Both the position numbers and the translations under genes were made by a program. From contig CM020511.1 in NCBI GenBank assembly GCA_009823395.1, positions 22,411,001 through 22,475,000 on the forward strand: a DNA stretch of 64,000 bases, given 5' to 3'. The notes beneath the pieces are model-generated. The model saw only the letters and a list, made by a program, of their open reading frames with translations. It searched no databases and was not told the origin of the DNA. Source of the DNA: Thamnaconus septentrionalis. Lineage: Eukaryota > Chordata > Actinopteri > Tetraodontiformes > Monacanthidae. The stretch's first letter is position 1, and the number at the start of each line of letters is the position of its first letter. Shown here in pieces: positions 22,481-35,417 of this stretch.

Positions 22481-23310
22481 TCTAGATCCGTAATCTGGGT
22501 GTAATGTTCAACTCCAACCTCTGCTTTGATATGCAAATTGCCAAAGTAGCACAGACATGTTTTCTACAGATTTGAAACATTGCAAAACTCAAAAACCTTT
22601 TATCTTGTGAAGACCTTGGAGTAGTCATCCATGCTTTTATTTCTTTAAGACTCAACTACTGTAATTCTATGTATTCGGGACTCAGTCATAAGGCCATCTC
22701 ACATCTCTAGCTTGTCCAAAACTCAGCTGCTAGACTACTGACAAACTCCACGAGACATTTTTGCCGCATTACACTGGCTACCTGTGAAGTACAGGATTGA
22801 TTTTAAAATTTGACTTATTACTTTTAAAGCTTTACGTGGCCTTGCACCCTCTTATATCTTAGATTTGCTCAAACCCTATGAGCCTGGCCAATGCTAGCAT
22901 TCCTCTGACAGGACACTCCTAGCTACTCCTACAGCTTGCCTACTCACTAAAGGCGATTGGGCATTTTCAGTCAAAGCCACGCAGCTGTGGAACTACCTGC
23001 CTGAGGATCTTAGGTTAGCCAACAGTGCAAATCTTTAAATCACACCTCAAAACTTACTTTTACAGGAAGGCCTTTCTTGAGTAAATCTGTTGTCTGCTGG
23101 CTTTTACTATCTTTTATTGTTTCAGTGTTTATATGTCCTAATTTATTTTATCTATGGTGTTATGGTTTTACCGTGATTCTGTTTTCCTGCTTGGTAAAAC
23201 AGATCTGGTTTCAATACATCTGTTTTTACTACATGTTGTTTTATTTGTATCTGTACTGTACAGCACTATGTAACTTTGTTTTGAAAATTGCTATACAAAT
23301 AAAATGTATT

Positions 23311-24719
23311 ATTATCATCACCACCACCTTTCGGTTTCTCCCTGGGGAACGATGAAAGATAGAAAAAGTTGCTTCTCCCAGCGTCTTTATGGGACTCTCT
23401 GGAATTATTGTTTGAGCTGCAGGCACCGCCACACGCTCAGTGTTGTGATGATGTGTGGTGGAGGGCGTGGAGGGGGATTGCAGGGGGGTAAAAAATTCCT
23501 GCATTACAGGTACCTTCAAACATGCCAGTGCTCCCTGTGGCGAGGGCGTGGATTGAAGACGTGAAGGTGTTAAAGATGGCAGCAGGATGACGTGTCGAAC
23601 ACCTGTGTGCGCTGCCGGGACTTGCCGCCCTGCAGGAGGGTCGGCACAAGGGGGCGTCGCCCAGCCGTTTAAATGAATCTGATGTCCCAGTTGAGAGCCA
23701 ATTCAGTCAATTCAAGTTTTATTTCACGAGCCTGAGTGGCCAATCAGATTTCTCTGCTGCTGGAGCCAGTTGGTAACGGCTGGAGGCCTCCTATTGGTTG
23801 CTAAGTGGACACAAGGTGGGCAGAGTTTAACTGAGAAAGAGGTGTGAGAAGAAGAAAGATGAACACCTTTGTCGCACCGACCACATCGCATCCCACGCTG
23901 ACAGAGACATTGTTTGGCAGATATCACCGCTTCCTGTTTTAATCCCGCCTTCTTTCACCTTGAAGGACCCTGATTGGTCCAGCCGGCTGGCTAGACTAAT
24001 CAGCCTCCCAATCAGCCCAATCAGGATAATGAAAACTAACTAATTAGGGGAAAGAAAATAATGTTACAAACCATTAGTTTAATTGACTGAAAAATTCAAG
24101 TCATTTGCAAATGGCAGAATTTGATGTTTGAAGGTGAATCAGTTCCAGTGCATTGGTGCAACCAGCTGTGGCTGGTGGTTGAGACAGTAAAGTGGATTCT
24201 TCGACAGCCGGTCAGCAGCTACTACATAAAAACTGTTGTTTTTTGTTTTTTGTTTTTAAATCTTTTTTTTGTTTGTTTTAAACAGCCTTTTTCTGGTTCA
24301 AAATGCTGACTCAGGATAAAGATTTTTCGCTGTCTTCAGATGTTCACAACGTTTGAGTCACCGAGAAGCTGATGATGATAATTAGCAGAACATTTGGCTG
24401 AAAAGTTGTTTGTTGCACTTAGGGGGATTTTTTTTTAATCACCAGCTGAACTGAACCCGTAAGGAGCTTCAGCTCCAAACATCTTCCATCCTTCCCACCC
24501 TCAGAGCGCCACTGGGTGTTTTTAACATGCACTTATGGTGACTTTTAAATAAGAAGCCACATAAGGCTCCCTGGTTCTCCATAATCCCAGCCTGGAAGCC
24601 TCCTGAGATCCACCAGCACCACCTCAGACCATACTTTAACTCAGGACCGTCAGGGGAATTCTCGATTTTGTCCAGCGTTTTTCGGTTTCCATTGTTTTTG
24701 AAAGAACGTTTAAGTTTAT
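23311..24719. other. Unassigned noncoding sequence
   Basis: No gene recognised. A reverse-oriented AAATAAAACTTGAATTGA-like word near 23710-23730 may be the tail of a tiny LINE fragment, but it is too short to call. Confidence 0.35.
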
Positions 24720-24764
24720 TATCATTATTATTATTGTTATTATTGTTATTATCATTATTATTAC

Positions 24765-24835
<71 letters not shown>

Positions 24836-24836
24836 T
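24720..24836. repeat. (ATT)n/(AGT)n compound microsatellite
   Basis: ATT repeats with GTT/CATT interruptions followed by about eight AGT units. Confidence 0.97.
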
Positions 24837-25099
24837 TTCATTTAATTTATTTTTGAAATGGCAAACATGGTGACAAATAGATGGTGGTATTGTCTGCAGC
24901 AAAAACAAAAAAACAGCTAGAAAAGTAAAAATTACTGAGACAAAAATGGCAGCCAGACAAAGAACCAAAACAACCAAAAACAGCAACACGGAGAAGAAAC
25001 CGACAAAACAATGAGCTGAAAATATTCAGAGAGCTGCAACTGGTTTTAGTGCGGCCTCCAGGGGTTTGATAGGAGATCAATGACTGGGTGGAGGGGAGC

Positions 25100-25125
25100 G
25101 GGGGTGGGGGGGTGGGGTGGGGGGG
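25100..25125 (+). other. G-quadruplex-forming motif
   Basis: Four G runs of 5, 7, 4 and 7 separated by single T residues, an almost ideal intramolecular G-quadruplex consensus. It is followed by the minisatellite-free unique sequence of 25130 onward. Confidence 0.8.
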
Positions 25126-25129
25126 TTAA

Positions 25130-26984
25130 AAAATGTGAATGGCGGCGGCCAGACGGCGGAGGCATGCGTGGCGTTCAGAGTCGCACGGCGGATCGCGTTT
25201 CCTTTGTCTGCCAGCGCGGCGGTGCTCTTTGTCTCTGGTTTCCCCTCGTCTTTGATGCCTCCTCCCACGCTGCCACGCCCCCACACTCCCCCAACCACCA
25301 ATACCACCCTCATCCCTCTCAGTCTTCCACAGCATACTAACCCCCCACCCACCCACACACACAGCCCACACACACATGCACACACCCACTGGGTTTTTAC
25401 CCTCCACTTACGGAAAACCCGACACAAGGCCTCACCGAGGGGCCGCTGGGGGGGTCACATGACAAAAAAAGATCCAGCAGAGACCAAACAACAGGCGGCA
25501 GGGTAGCAGAATACACCGGAGAAAAGAGTCAACACCACCCAGAGGACCACAATGGCATGTTTAGTAGAAGTGAAATCACTCCTTGTTTAGTCTCTGGATC
25601 TGGAACGACGTCTAATCAGGTTCTAAATATTTTTCTCTGCATCATCAAACTCTGAATCACTATATCACAGCTTTTCCAAATTTGGTGGCGGACAGAATGA
25701 TGAGAAGGTTGTTCAGTCCGTCTTGCGCTTTGCTCACTTTGCCTTAAAAGGGCAAGGGAAAAAGAAAAAAATAAAATAAGTTGTTTTATCCAGCAAACAA
25801 ACAAATTGTTCCTCTTTATAGTAAGAGGTTGCGGTTTGCAGGCAGTGATGATCTGCCATTGTGAAACTTTGGACTTGTTGTCAGAGTTCACCGAAAGAAT
25901 AACGATGGAGGAAAGAAAAATAATTTTTAAAAAAGGCTCTTTTTCAGATTCTGCTGACAGAATAAAGTCACTACAGTGGCGACAGTAGAAGTAACTAAAA
26001 CGATGACTGAATAGCCGAGGGGTTAAAATTCTCCTGATACTCTTTGACTTTTATTCACCACAACAACACTGTTGGTAGAATTTTTGTATCTTTAGAAACC
26101 ACAACTTTATGGTAATTTTTACTTAAAAATCGGCAACCTTTCCCACTCAAAGAGCCATTTGGACCCGCTTCCCCCAGAAAAGTACATGATGGGAGCCACA
26201 AAACGCTTTTGGACATTTAAAATGAAATAAAACTGCATATAACATTTTTTTTTTTTTCCTTTATGCTATGTATAAAGAGCAACCTTCACTATCAAAAGCG
26301 CCATCTTGCTCCATTCTGCCATCAAATAACATTCACCTGCAACCGGGGGGGCGTTACTGCCTCTTTAAGAGGAGACCTGGGGCTGTGGGGATTTTTACAA
26401 CTCTGGACCCAGTACCAGACCAACACTGTGAGAAAAGTCACGGCGACCCCTCTGTTCATCAGGCTCCACACCCTAAAAAGAAAAAACACTTTCATATTCG
26501 CCTCCTTCTTCCTGCTACAATTTTTTTTTTTTTTTTGCATAGCAAAATATTTACATTCCGCCAATGACCTGAATTTCCATCTGACCGGTCTGTGGGGGAT
26601 AATCCATCTTAAGCATCGCCGTCTAATTTATGCTGCAAAACAACATGTGCAACGTAAAGCATCCCTTTGATTGCATTGTTGGTGCTGAAGGAGAGGGTGG
26701 CGGAGGGGATCCCGCCCCCCACCCCCACCCCTCCCCGGGTCCGCCAACCAGACTGCCGGGGTCGAGGCAGAGGTCGGCTAGGGGCGGGGCCTGCTGAGGC
26801 CGCGTCCTTCCCTTCCGGCTGGCTGATGTCAGGCAGCAGGAATGTGGAAAAACAGAGGAACACACTGGGGGGCCTTGTTCTGCCCCTGTGAACCATCCCT
26901 CTGGGACAGCGTCCAAAAAAACCACACACAGCCAGGGCGGCTGAGAGGAGGTGGTTGGGGCGGGGGGCTGAAGTTCAGCAGATA
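25130..26984. other. Unassigned noncoding sequence
   Basis: No exon could be supported. A C-rich tract at 26711-26737 (runs of 3-6 C) would form a quadruplex on the minus strand. The words AAAGAGCCATTTGGACCCGC and GGGAGCCACAAAACGC (26148-26206) look like a dispersed fish repeat that I have seen but cannot name. Confidence 0.4.
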
Positions 26985-27020
26985 TACAGGATAACACAAT
27001 TTGCACTTTACAAATAAAAC

Positions 27021-27060
<40 letters not shown>

Positions 27061-27062
27061 GA
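26985..27062 (+). repeat. 5'-truncated LINE 3' tail with (TGAT)n
   Basis: TTTGCACTTTACAAATAAAAC followed by about ten TGAT units. The ACAAATAAAA plus short-repeat arrangement is shared with the 3' ends of the other L2-group LINEs in this window (for example near 53700). Confidence 0.6.
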
Positions 27063-27166
27063 GATGTCACTTGCAACAAATCCAGAGGACAAAACTAAAA
27101 GAACTAAGAGAATTTACTTTTTCATTTTTCTTTTTAACAATGAACACCATAATAATTCCTATTTGG

Positions 27167-27168
<2 letters not shown>

Positions 27169-27235
<67 letters not shown>
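27169..27235. repeat. (CA)n microsatellite
   Basis: CA repeat of about 33 units. Confidence 0.98.
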
Positions 27236-27237
<2 letters not shown>

Positions 27238-30200
27238 TCTCTGGAAATTATTTATGACAATTATTAGGATTGATTGAAATTGTCAGGGTGTCCAAGAACT
27301 TTTTTTTCCACTACTCTACTGTCTGTTTTGTATTCTCAAAAACAGAGAAGACACAATTCTGTTATACTGTGGTGTACTAATATTAGACCATTAAAGAGCT
27401 TTTTTCTGCTGCTGCCAAATGCATTCTGGGTGATAGGCGGAACAAGACCACTAGACTCAATGTAAAACTGAGAAAGTGGGCGTGTCTTCATCTCTTCACC
27501 AGGGTAATGCATCAGGACTTTATGAGAACTCAGACTGTTTCACAGTTTGATGGGATCACATGTACAGACAAGTTGTCGCACTGAGGAACATTTTAATCAT
27601 CATCAACAACTTTGTTTTAACGACCCTTTTGAAATAAGAAAATAAGAGCTACGTTTAAAAAAATGATAATAAAACTGATAACTATGTCAAGACAGATAAT
27701 GTGTGAAATGAAATAAGAATTACAAATGAGAAAAATGAAACAATGAAACAAAGAAAAATGGATCTGCTCACAAAGACAAAGGCATGTGATAGAGTGAATG
27801 ACAGGGACAGGGAACGGACTGAAACTCGAATCTGAGCTCTGTTCTCTATTGTTGCTCCACATTTCTGAGACCATTACAAGATATTCGCTTCAGCAGCTTT
27901 TTTTTTTTTTTTTTTTTTACCACTTTCACATCATTTTGCTGGAGCCACAGAAGTGAGAAGAAGTTGAAACTGTGACTGTGACATCACGAGGGGGAGAGTA
28001 ATTCCCAGAATGATGACATCACCACCGTGCACCTGATGGAGAAGAGGAACGCTTCTTTTTCCTTCCCTGGAATGAGAGATAATTTAATGTCAGAGGGGCT
28101 TTTTGGGGAGGGATGGGGGTAGGAGACGGAGAGGAGGAAAGGTGTAAGGAGGGTCAACAAAGAGTGGCCACACCCACAACTCAGCTCAGCTACAGGGGGA
28201 AAAAAAGCAAAAAAGTCTGGTGCTCATGCAAATGTAAGAAAATGCAGTGAGAGCTGCAGCACAGCAGAAGTTCAACAAGCCGCAGTAGAAACACAGCAGC
28301 TGATCCCACACATAAAAAAACAAGTTAAAAAAAAACTATACACAACTAAAAGATGATTATGTAATAATCGCAGAAGCAAACACAGCAGCTGCATAAAGCA
28401 CAGGAAGGTCAGATCTCTTATTGGCCATAAGAATATGAATAGTTTGTAATGTGACACTGTGTTGTGACTTCTTCCACTCACATCAGTCACTGATGAACAA
28501 ACATTTGTTAGTTTTTCGGTTTGTCAACAGGGACATTCCTGAGGCGATAACATCTTTTCCCACATCCCGAAAAAGTGTTGGGAGATGGAGGAATGAGCTG
28601 ATCTGAAACTGGTTGGATCAGGTGGAGAACGACCTACAGCTTCGCCAACCGCCGGGCAAGAAGCAGCACGTCAATCTCTCGGTTGCGTCACCTGAGCGGT
28701 TGATTGTTTTTGTCGAAGTCATATTTTCATGTCTACCGTTTTTCAAATTTCCTGAGTATCGTTGAGATAAAAGGACGGAGCAGGTGGAGCTTCTCAAGTA
28801 AAAAAAACCAAACAAAAATAATGTGTAAAAATGTGTATAAAAATGGTGTAAAAAATAAAATCGGGTAGAATGTGACTGGCCGAAGTTCCTCCATGGTGCT
28901 GACGGTATCTTAGCAACATAGCAGGTTGCACCATTGTGCCCGGAAGCCTGTGAGGGTGTGGAAATGTTACTTAAAATTAATTTCTCAAAGTTTATCCATC
29001 GATCCAGAGTCAAAGAGAAATCAATGATAAGAATCGCGATTCACACATCAATCGATTGTTTTACCCCATCGCTACGAGTCTGTGCTACAACAATGAGCGT
29101 GTTGGACAGGTTCCACCTCAGACCTTACAGTCATGGAGTCATGAAGATGAAGGTAGATCACATTGCATGAAGAACCCTGACTTCCTGCCGTCCCTCTCAG
29201 ACATGCCATCATCTTCATCATCTCAAACTGCTGTAGTCACGTCTGAGGAGATTACAGCTTTGCAGCTCTTACGTAAGGCTGGCTGAGTCCAGACCAATCC
29301 TGTTGCTGCTGCCGACACATCAGGACTTTGAGAACCAGCAGTGGCGGCAGCAGCGGCAAGCTGATGAGGCAGCTTGAAAACAGCCTGAAGGCCTGATTGA
29401 CGTGTTGCATAGTTCAGATAAAAACAGCCAGCATGTCAGGTCAGTGACACCGGGCAAGTCGGAACACACACACACACCCACACACCCACACACACACTCT
29501 AAATCAGTGGTTCAAGATAGCGGCAATAAAAAAGTCTAGATGAAGCTGATTAGCACAACAGATAGAACTTTGGCCAAATCTGTTGGATTTATTCCACGTG
29601 TCCAGCTGATAAAGAGCCCAGTGAAAAGTATTTTTTTAATGTTTATTTTTTTGGGCCAGGGGGAGGGCTTTCTTTCAAAAGAACTAGGGCGGTGATTGGA
29701 CGGACATTCTTTGTGAATTCAACACCAACCAATGTGGTGAAAACGGTTTCTGTTTGTTTCTGTCGTGAAAAAAGAAATGAGGTGGACGACCAAAAACACA
29801 CAAACATGCTGCTGCTACAATGCTAATCTCTTTAGCATCGTATCAGCTCTCACCAATTGTTCTCTCGCTCTTCGCAACCTGCTGCCTTAATTTACTTTTT
29901 TTTACTTGAACTTTTTGTGGAGCAACAACCACTGGCTTTGCCAAAGACAATGGCGTGTTGAGTCGTCGGGTTGTGTAACGTCGCCTGTTTGGAACAAAAA
30001 GTAGGCCAACGTTGTTTGATGAGTCTCACCCCCCCGCAGCCATTCCCCTTCTGTTCACGCATGATGCAACGGTGCTTTATTACAGTGTGAGACGCTAAAA
30101 ATGCATATAAACGGCACTTAAGGGTTGCCAGGTTTGCGACATTCCGATTGGTTGATGCAATAGGAGAGCTCCTCCGTGGTTGGAGGTGAGAAAAAAAGAT

Positions 30201-31315
30201 CTTTTTTTTCAGTGAAATCCTGCAGAAATCCCTCAGTAATCCAGCCAACTCCCCAAAGACATGCTGTGGAGGTGGGAGTGGGCGGGGCACAAAGACAACC
30301 CCGCCCCTGGCCAGGTCCCATTCAACGGCACAATTCGAGATTAATTTTTTTTTGAAGGTGTCTGATTCTTTCAAACATCACTGATGTGCAGAGGGATTTA
30401 AAACAAGCTTGCAAGGAGAAGAAGAAAAACACAGCCGGCAGCGGCTGGAAAAATCGGGATTAGACCTCATTTGCATCTGCATGGCGTGAAAAAGAGTGAG
30501 ACGTCCTAAAGTGAGACGTCCACCTACGCAGATGTAACAAACTGTCAGGGTTGGTTCTACCCAAAATGAGATTAGTTTTTTTTTTCGACAGAGACAAAAC
30601 TGCATTTGAGCTGAAGGGAAAACACAAAATGTATTTAAAAAAAATAACGGTGAAAAGTGTTGAAATTTGACTCTGATCAGATTCAAACACCGACACAATA
30701 TTTTTTTCTGTGGTAGAGTCAGAGCAGCAAAGTAAAATACAAAAGTAAAATAAAAAAAACAAAAGAATTTGGGAAAAGATGTCAAGAAAATTATCAAAAA
30801 ACAGCCAAACTGACAACAACATGACAATCAAGTACTGTGGTAACATCATGGTGACCGTACAACTGATTCATCGATGACTTGACGAGGCCTTTTCACTGCC
30901 GAATCACCCTGGTGCCAACCGCTGGAAACAAGCTGTAAACACGCGACATGTAACAACTGTTAAAACCGTTGAAAAAAAAACGGTGATGTCATCTGGTGGG
31001 CATGGCAACAATGGAAGGCAAGCAACGCTATTAGAAACATGGCAGAATCAAATAGAATCATTCTTTGACCATTTATAGTTTGGCCTCTTTCAAAATGTAG
31101 CTGCATGTTGCAAAATCCGTCAAAAGATTAAGAATCTGGAATCTGATTGGCCAAGAGGCTGGACTCTGATTGGCAGGGAGACGGGACTCCATGCTGAGAA
31201 TTTTTTGAATGTCTTCATTTCTTTTTTTCTATTCTTTTCGAGAAAAGATGCAAAGCGTGACGCTGAAAAAAAAAAGTGCATAGTATTGTTCTTAAATATT
31301 ACCATGGCGATGGTG
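27236..31315. other. Unassigned noncoding sequence
   Basis: About 4 kb without a gene or recognised transposon; open stretches on both strands are short and without domains. Holds a poly(T) run at 27898-27918 and a short CA repeat near 29466-29498. Confidence 0.45.
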
Positions 31316-31393
31316 TTAGCAGGGGACGCTATCGTTAGATTGGAGCGGCATCCCTCTGCTGCCGTTTGATGAGCTGGAATCTAAAAATAAATC
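31316..31393 (+). repeat. Direct repeat unit 1 of 2
   Basis: Shares GCGGCATCCCTCTG, TGCCGTTTGA and GAATCTAAAAATAAAT, in the same order and spacing, with 32741-32819. The pair lies in direct orientation about 1.43 kb apart. Confidence 0.8.
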
Positions 31394-31548
31394 TTTTTTT
31401 TTTTTTTTTAAATCTTCTTTCCTTTTATTCTATTCTAGTCGAAGAGCGGTGCATTTTTATTTTATTTTTTTTAGCCCGCCATGTTATGTTCCTGCTGGTA
31501 CAAGCATGACACCAAAACCAGAAATAAGTACTTAATATTGTGGCCAGA

Positions 31549-31559
31549 TAATAATAATA

Positions 31560-31610
<51 letters not shown>

Positions 31611-32420
31611 TTTTATTTGTGCAGCACTAAATCACAACCAATGGCGTCTCAAAGCGCTTTATACAATCAGAGAGAACCAACTGGGCCCCCGGAGCAAGCA
31701 AGATGCGACAGTGGCTGGGAAAAACTCCCCTGTGGGAAGAAACCTAGGGCAGAACCAGACTCCAGAGGGCCATCATCTGCCTATGAGTAGTTGGGGTGAA
31801 ATACAAAAATAGAGGAGATACAGAGAAAGAGAGAAGGGAGCAGAGTGAGCCAGGGTGGCAGACAGGGCAGAGTGAAAAACAGATACACCAACCAGGCATT
31901 CACAAAACGGATATAGACACAAAGAATAGGAAATAATTCAAGGCTGCTGTCCGCGTGGGCTGTAAGTGTCCATGCTTTGGAAGGCAAGAGCCACGGAACT
32001 ACGGAACTACTATGCTCAAAGGAGCGAAGACGTTCCTCAAGCTGGCTAAGTCTCGCCTCAAGCGCTAACATAGCACTACATTTAATACACATCCCTGACT
32101 CGGTAATTGAGGACGAGCTAAAGCTAAGCATCTGGCAGTGCAAGCAAGAAAAGACGGGAGGGGAGAGAGGAGGGACAGGGGAGAGGTGAGAGGGAGAAGC
32201 CATGGCTTCGACTGTGCTTATGCAAACAGATAGAGATAGGTGTATTGAGAAGAGACTAAATAATTTGGAGAACGATCACCTTTTAAGAGAAAACAGTCCA
32301 GTGGTTCACTCAGTCAGAGCTCAAGAGCGGCGTGGCTGGCTGGCCTCCTGTGTGACGCTGTCGCCTCCTGTGTGACGCTCAGGCGACGGTTCTTTGACCA
32401 AACACAACTGGCCGTCCTCC
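31549..32420 (-). mobile_element. Internally deleted L2-group LINE derivative (ORF1 start joined to 3' UTR)
   Basis: On the minus strand the element ends with ATTTAGTGCTGCACAAATAA, AAG and an ATT tail (31549-31615), the same 3' end as the LINE at 52132-55530. Upstream on the minus strand an ATG at 32203 opens a frame with two CxxC pairs (CLHC and CIKC) and a heptad-type coiled coil (EARLSQLEERLRSFE), as in ORF1 proteins of these LINEs. No endonuclease or reverse transcriptase lies between: ORF1 N-terminus runs directly into 3' UTR sequence at about 31985. The copy therefore lacks about 3 kb and must be nonautonomous. The right limit is approximate. Confidence 0.7.
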
Positions 32421-32740
32421 GAATGAAGTTATGAAGCATTTTTCAAAACATTTGGATTTGAATATACATTTATCAAAATATACATCAACATTTCAACAAT
32501 ACAAGACATTACATTTGATCAAAGAAGCCCCGGATTTAGATTGAATGTGAGGGGATCCTCTACACACATTTCAGTTTGCCTCAAACACTCTCGCCGTATA
32601 ACATTAGTGCACTGGTCTCCTCCATGTAAACATCACTACACAGTAAATTAAGGAAAAGGTCTGCTAGGCATTGTGTTTCTTTCATGTTCAGTAAGAGATT
32701 AGATGAGGTCTTTCTCACATGTTTCTGTGTTGGCTAATGT

Positions 32741-32819
32741 GTCAGCAGGCGTTGCTATTGTTAACTTGTAGCGGCATCCCTCTGGTGCCGTTTGACGAGC
32801 TTGAATCTAAAAATAAATG
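32741..32819 (+). repeat. Direct repeat unit 2 of 2
   Basis: Second unit of the pair described at 31316-31393, followed by a poly(A) run. Confidence 0.8.
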
Positions 32820-34741
32820 ATAAAAAAAAAAGCACAATTGAAAGTCTGAGAGCGGTAGAAAGTGCGGAACTCCCTTGGTTGCCTAAATATGGCAGTGAGA
32901 GATCCAAGACGACAGCCGATCATTCACACAAGTGCTCTTTATGTTGTTGTGCAACAGCTGTTACTCATGATAGAGCTCCTCTTCTTTCTTTCTTTCTTTC
33001 TTCATTATTTAGAGAGCATGTTGTCATCCGTCCCATTTCAGGAAGCCGATGCTCCAACAGCTGCTGGAACCCTGGACGTTAATCACCCCGAAGAGGGTAG
33101 GGGGTGCTGTGGTCACCGCTGCGGTCTGCTGCTCTTTACAAGGACTCAAAGTCATTCCGGATGAGTTTCATGTGACCGCAGCCACAGTTATCTCATCGCT
33201 GAGTCAAGAAGGAACCTTCGGTGTTCACAGCCTTTAATGTCTTTCAGGGGAAACTTTTAATTCTATTTGGATTTTTTTCTTTCGCTCTGGACATCTGTAA
33301 TGATGTCACAACTACTGTTTGGACTTGAAGCGGTTTCCATGGTGACAGTGTTTTTGACTCAAACCTGAGAAGGAAAATGACTCATCAAGAAGGGGATTTA
33401 CTGATGTGCTTTGCCGAGCTCAGGTCTGAAGTGGTTGTAGTTGAGAAGAGTTTTTGATTGGTGAATCAGACTCCTGCTGCTGAGAGGAGTACAGGAAGTG
33501 GCTCCTGCAAGAAGAAGAAGAAGAAGAAGAAGAAAAGGTTGACCTGCTGCTGGATGCTGCAGGAGTCTCTACTCCTGATTGGCTCAGGCAAGAGATTAGT
33601 TGTGGCCCCTCCCACCAGGAAAGAAGCCTCAGGGAGCCTCCCAATCTTCTTGGAATGATGTCCGTGATGGTGTCACTGGAGTTACAATCCGCAAAATGGA
33701 AGTTGCGATCAGTTGTTGTTGTTGTCAGTTGTTGTCAGTTGTTATTGTTGGGCCTTGTAGCAGCAGCCAACACAACACGCACAAAACAAAACGTCCACCA
33801 GAGACTCTGCAGTGAGTTAAAATGGGAAAAAACGTTTCCAAATGAATCCAAAACTGGCGACCACTAATGCGTGAACTTGGAAAAACACAAATTTTAAGAT
33901 CTTGCGGAAATTAAGTAGATTTTTGTGTGTTTCCATATATGTGTGTGTGTGATTTTACCTTGGCCTCCACTTTCAAAACAATGTCAGTGGGCCATCCATC
34001 CATCTATCCATCTATCTATGGTGTCATACTAATTCCGTGAGTCTTCTGTCTCCTGAGGGAATCAGAGATCAAAACCCTCCCACGCTCCCACATTGACAGC
34101 ACAAGGGTTTTAAAGATGCAGAAGGTCACATCCTTCCGAGGAAACTTTTTTGGGCGAATCCTGGTGACGAGTTTCACTCAATGCTGCTCGTGTTTTGGGG
34201 AAAATCTCCTCCCACGCTGGTGGTTGCAAGCCGTACCAGAAGTCATGTGCAGAAACAGGAAGTGTGTTAATGCTGCTGCTGCTGCTGCTGCGGCTCCACA
34301 CGCTCTTTGATTGATGCAGGGAGTTTTGAGGGGTTCCTCGGTGGAGAAAAACAAAAACTCAATGCAAAAAAGAAGACTCGTAACTCCCCCCCTATCGTTT
34401 CTATGGGGGCGACTCTTAGGTACTTTCCGATCAGAGGCAGGGCAGGCGATACGCCTGGCTAGCCAGCCAGCAGCTCCATCTCGACAGCTCAAACCCCCTC
34501 ACGAAACCGTCCTGCACACTCTGACGGCGGCGATTCATCAGATCGACGGCCTCCCTCATGATTGGATGGTACAAAATATTAACTGTTAATTGGCTCTTCT
34601 AAACAATCACCTGAGTGTCGACAAATGTTTTTAAAACAGTTTCTAACTACTTTCTGTTGCTTTTGAAGACTTTCACTTTCTGCAACTTTTATCATTATCT
34701 GAATTATGAAATCATCTCTGGGGGTGAAGACGAGACAACAG
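32820..34741. other. Unassigned noncoding sequence
   Basis: No gene recognised. Contains an (AAG)n run at 33510-33535 and a short GCT run at 34269-34290. Confidence 0.45.
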
Positions 34742-35417
34742 GGGCCAATTCCAATTCCTCCCTTAACTCCTCAATCTCAACCCTCGCCCTTAACCCTCAA
34801 TCTTGGCCCTCAATCTTGGCCCTCAAAAATAAGTGTAAGGGCTATCTTGTGAATTAGAAATGGGACACCCCTTACATGCAGTTACGTCTTCAGACTGTGG
34901 GGGGCGGCCTCAAGCCAAAGCTACGTCCAGTCTGTCAAGAAGACGACGACGACGAAGAAGAAGGAGACGGAAAAAGATGACGACTAAAAAAAAGAAGTCC
35001 TCCGTCGCTACACAACGAGGTATACAAGTAACGTGAAGCCGGGACCGCCGGTCCGGCTGACAAACATCTTAACAACGATGTCAATAATCCATAAAAAAAA
35101 AGTCTTAAACTAAGACAATAAAATGGTTTCGTAATATTTATATCTTTATTAACTAAGAAAATACTTCCATTTGTAGCTCGCTCTTTTCATCGCCATTTTT
35201 CAAAGATGTCTTGGCGAAAATACACAATGCCTTCTGGGTAGCCCTTACTCCCAAGGGTGGTGCCGGAGAATCTCAATATTGAGGGCGATACAGCCCTTAA
35301 ACTTGTCCCTCAATTTGACGTTCTGAGAATCGGGACAGCACTTGCACTTCGCGGGAGCGCGCATTTTTGAGATTGAGGGTTGAGATTGAGGGTTAAGGGA
35401 GGAATTGGAATTCACCC
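34742..35417. mobile_element. MITE, long copy with CAG target duplication
   Basis: Termini are the same long inverted repeats as at 19329-19575 (GGGCCAATTCCAATTCC and its counterpart), flanked by CAG on both sides (34739-34741 and 35418-35420). The roughly 675-bp interior has no transposase; it carries A-rich stretches and GAC/GAA-type repeats. The 3-bp duplication fits PIF/Harbinger-like behaviour, but CAG is not the TTA/TAA consensus, so superfamily is open. The outer 80 and 165 bases are almost identical to the short copy. Confidence 0.85.

Larger units (their letters stand above)
19140..23310 (+). mobile_element. CR1/L2-group LINE, nearly full length but inactivated
   Basis: A plus-strand non-LTR retrotransposon. 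From left to right: an ORF1 N-terminal segment with a heptad-like, possibly coiled-coil stretch (about 19180-19320), a MITE insertion (19329-19575), an esterase-like ORF1 domain (19972-20510), an AP endonuclease remnant (about 20900-21330), reverse transcriptase (about 21839-22480) and the C-terminal domain (to about 23070). The 3' end reads CTATACAAATAAAATGT followed by ATT repeats, the usual simple-repeat tail of this group. Many stops and frameshifts interrupt ORF2. The RT catalytic region is altered: in place of an intact YADDTQ box the sequence reads GSDTTQL after a local deletion. The left limit is approximate. Confidence 0.88.

Noticed and set aside
24720..24836. Regularly spaced repeats that could be mistaken for a CRISPR-like array (also AAT and TGAT tracts)
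   Set aside because: They are simple trinucleotide and tetranucleotide repeats without spacers, in a vertebrate genome.
26122..26280. Segment with words resembling a dispersed fish repeat (AAAGAGCCATTTGGACCC)
   Set aside because: Only one copy in the window and no termini or target duplication could be defined, so not called as a mobile element.
31781..32203. Minus-strand 140-codon open stretch as a host zinc-finger protein
   Set aside because: It ends in LINE 3' UTR sequence and has the CxxC/coiled-coil layout of LINE ORF1; assigned to the transposon.
34116..34310. Alanine-repeat open stretch near a GCT run
   Set aside because: Driven by a short trinucleotide repeat; no splice or family evidence.
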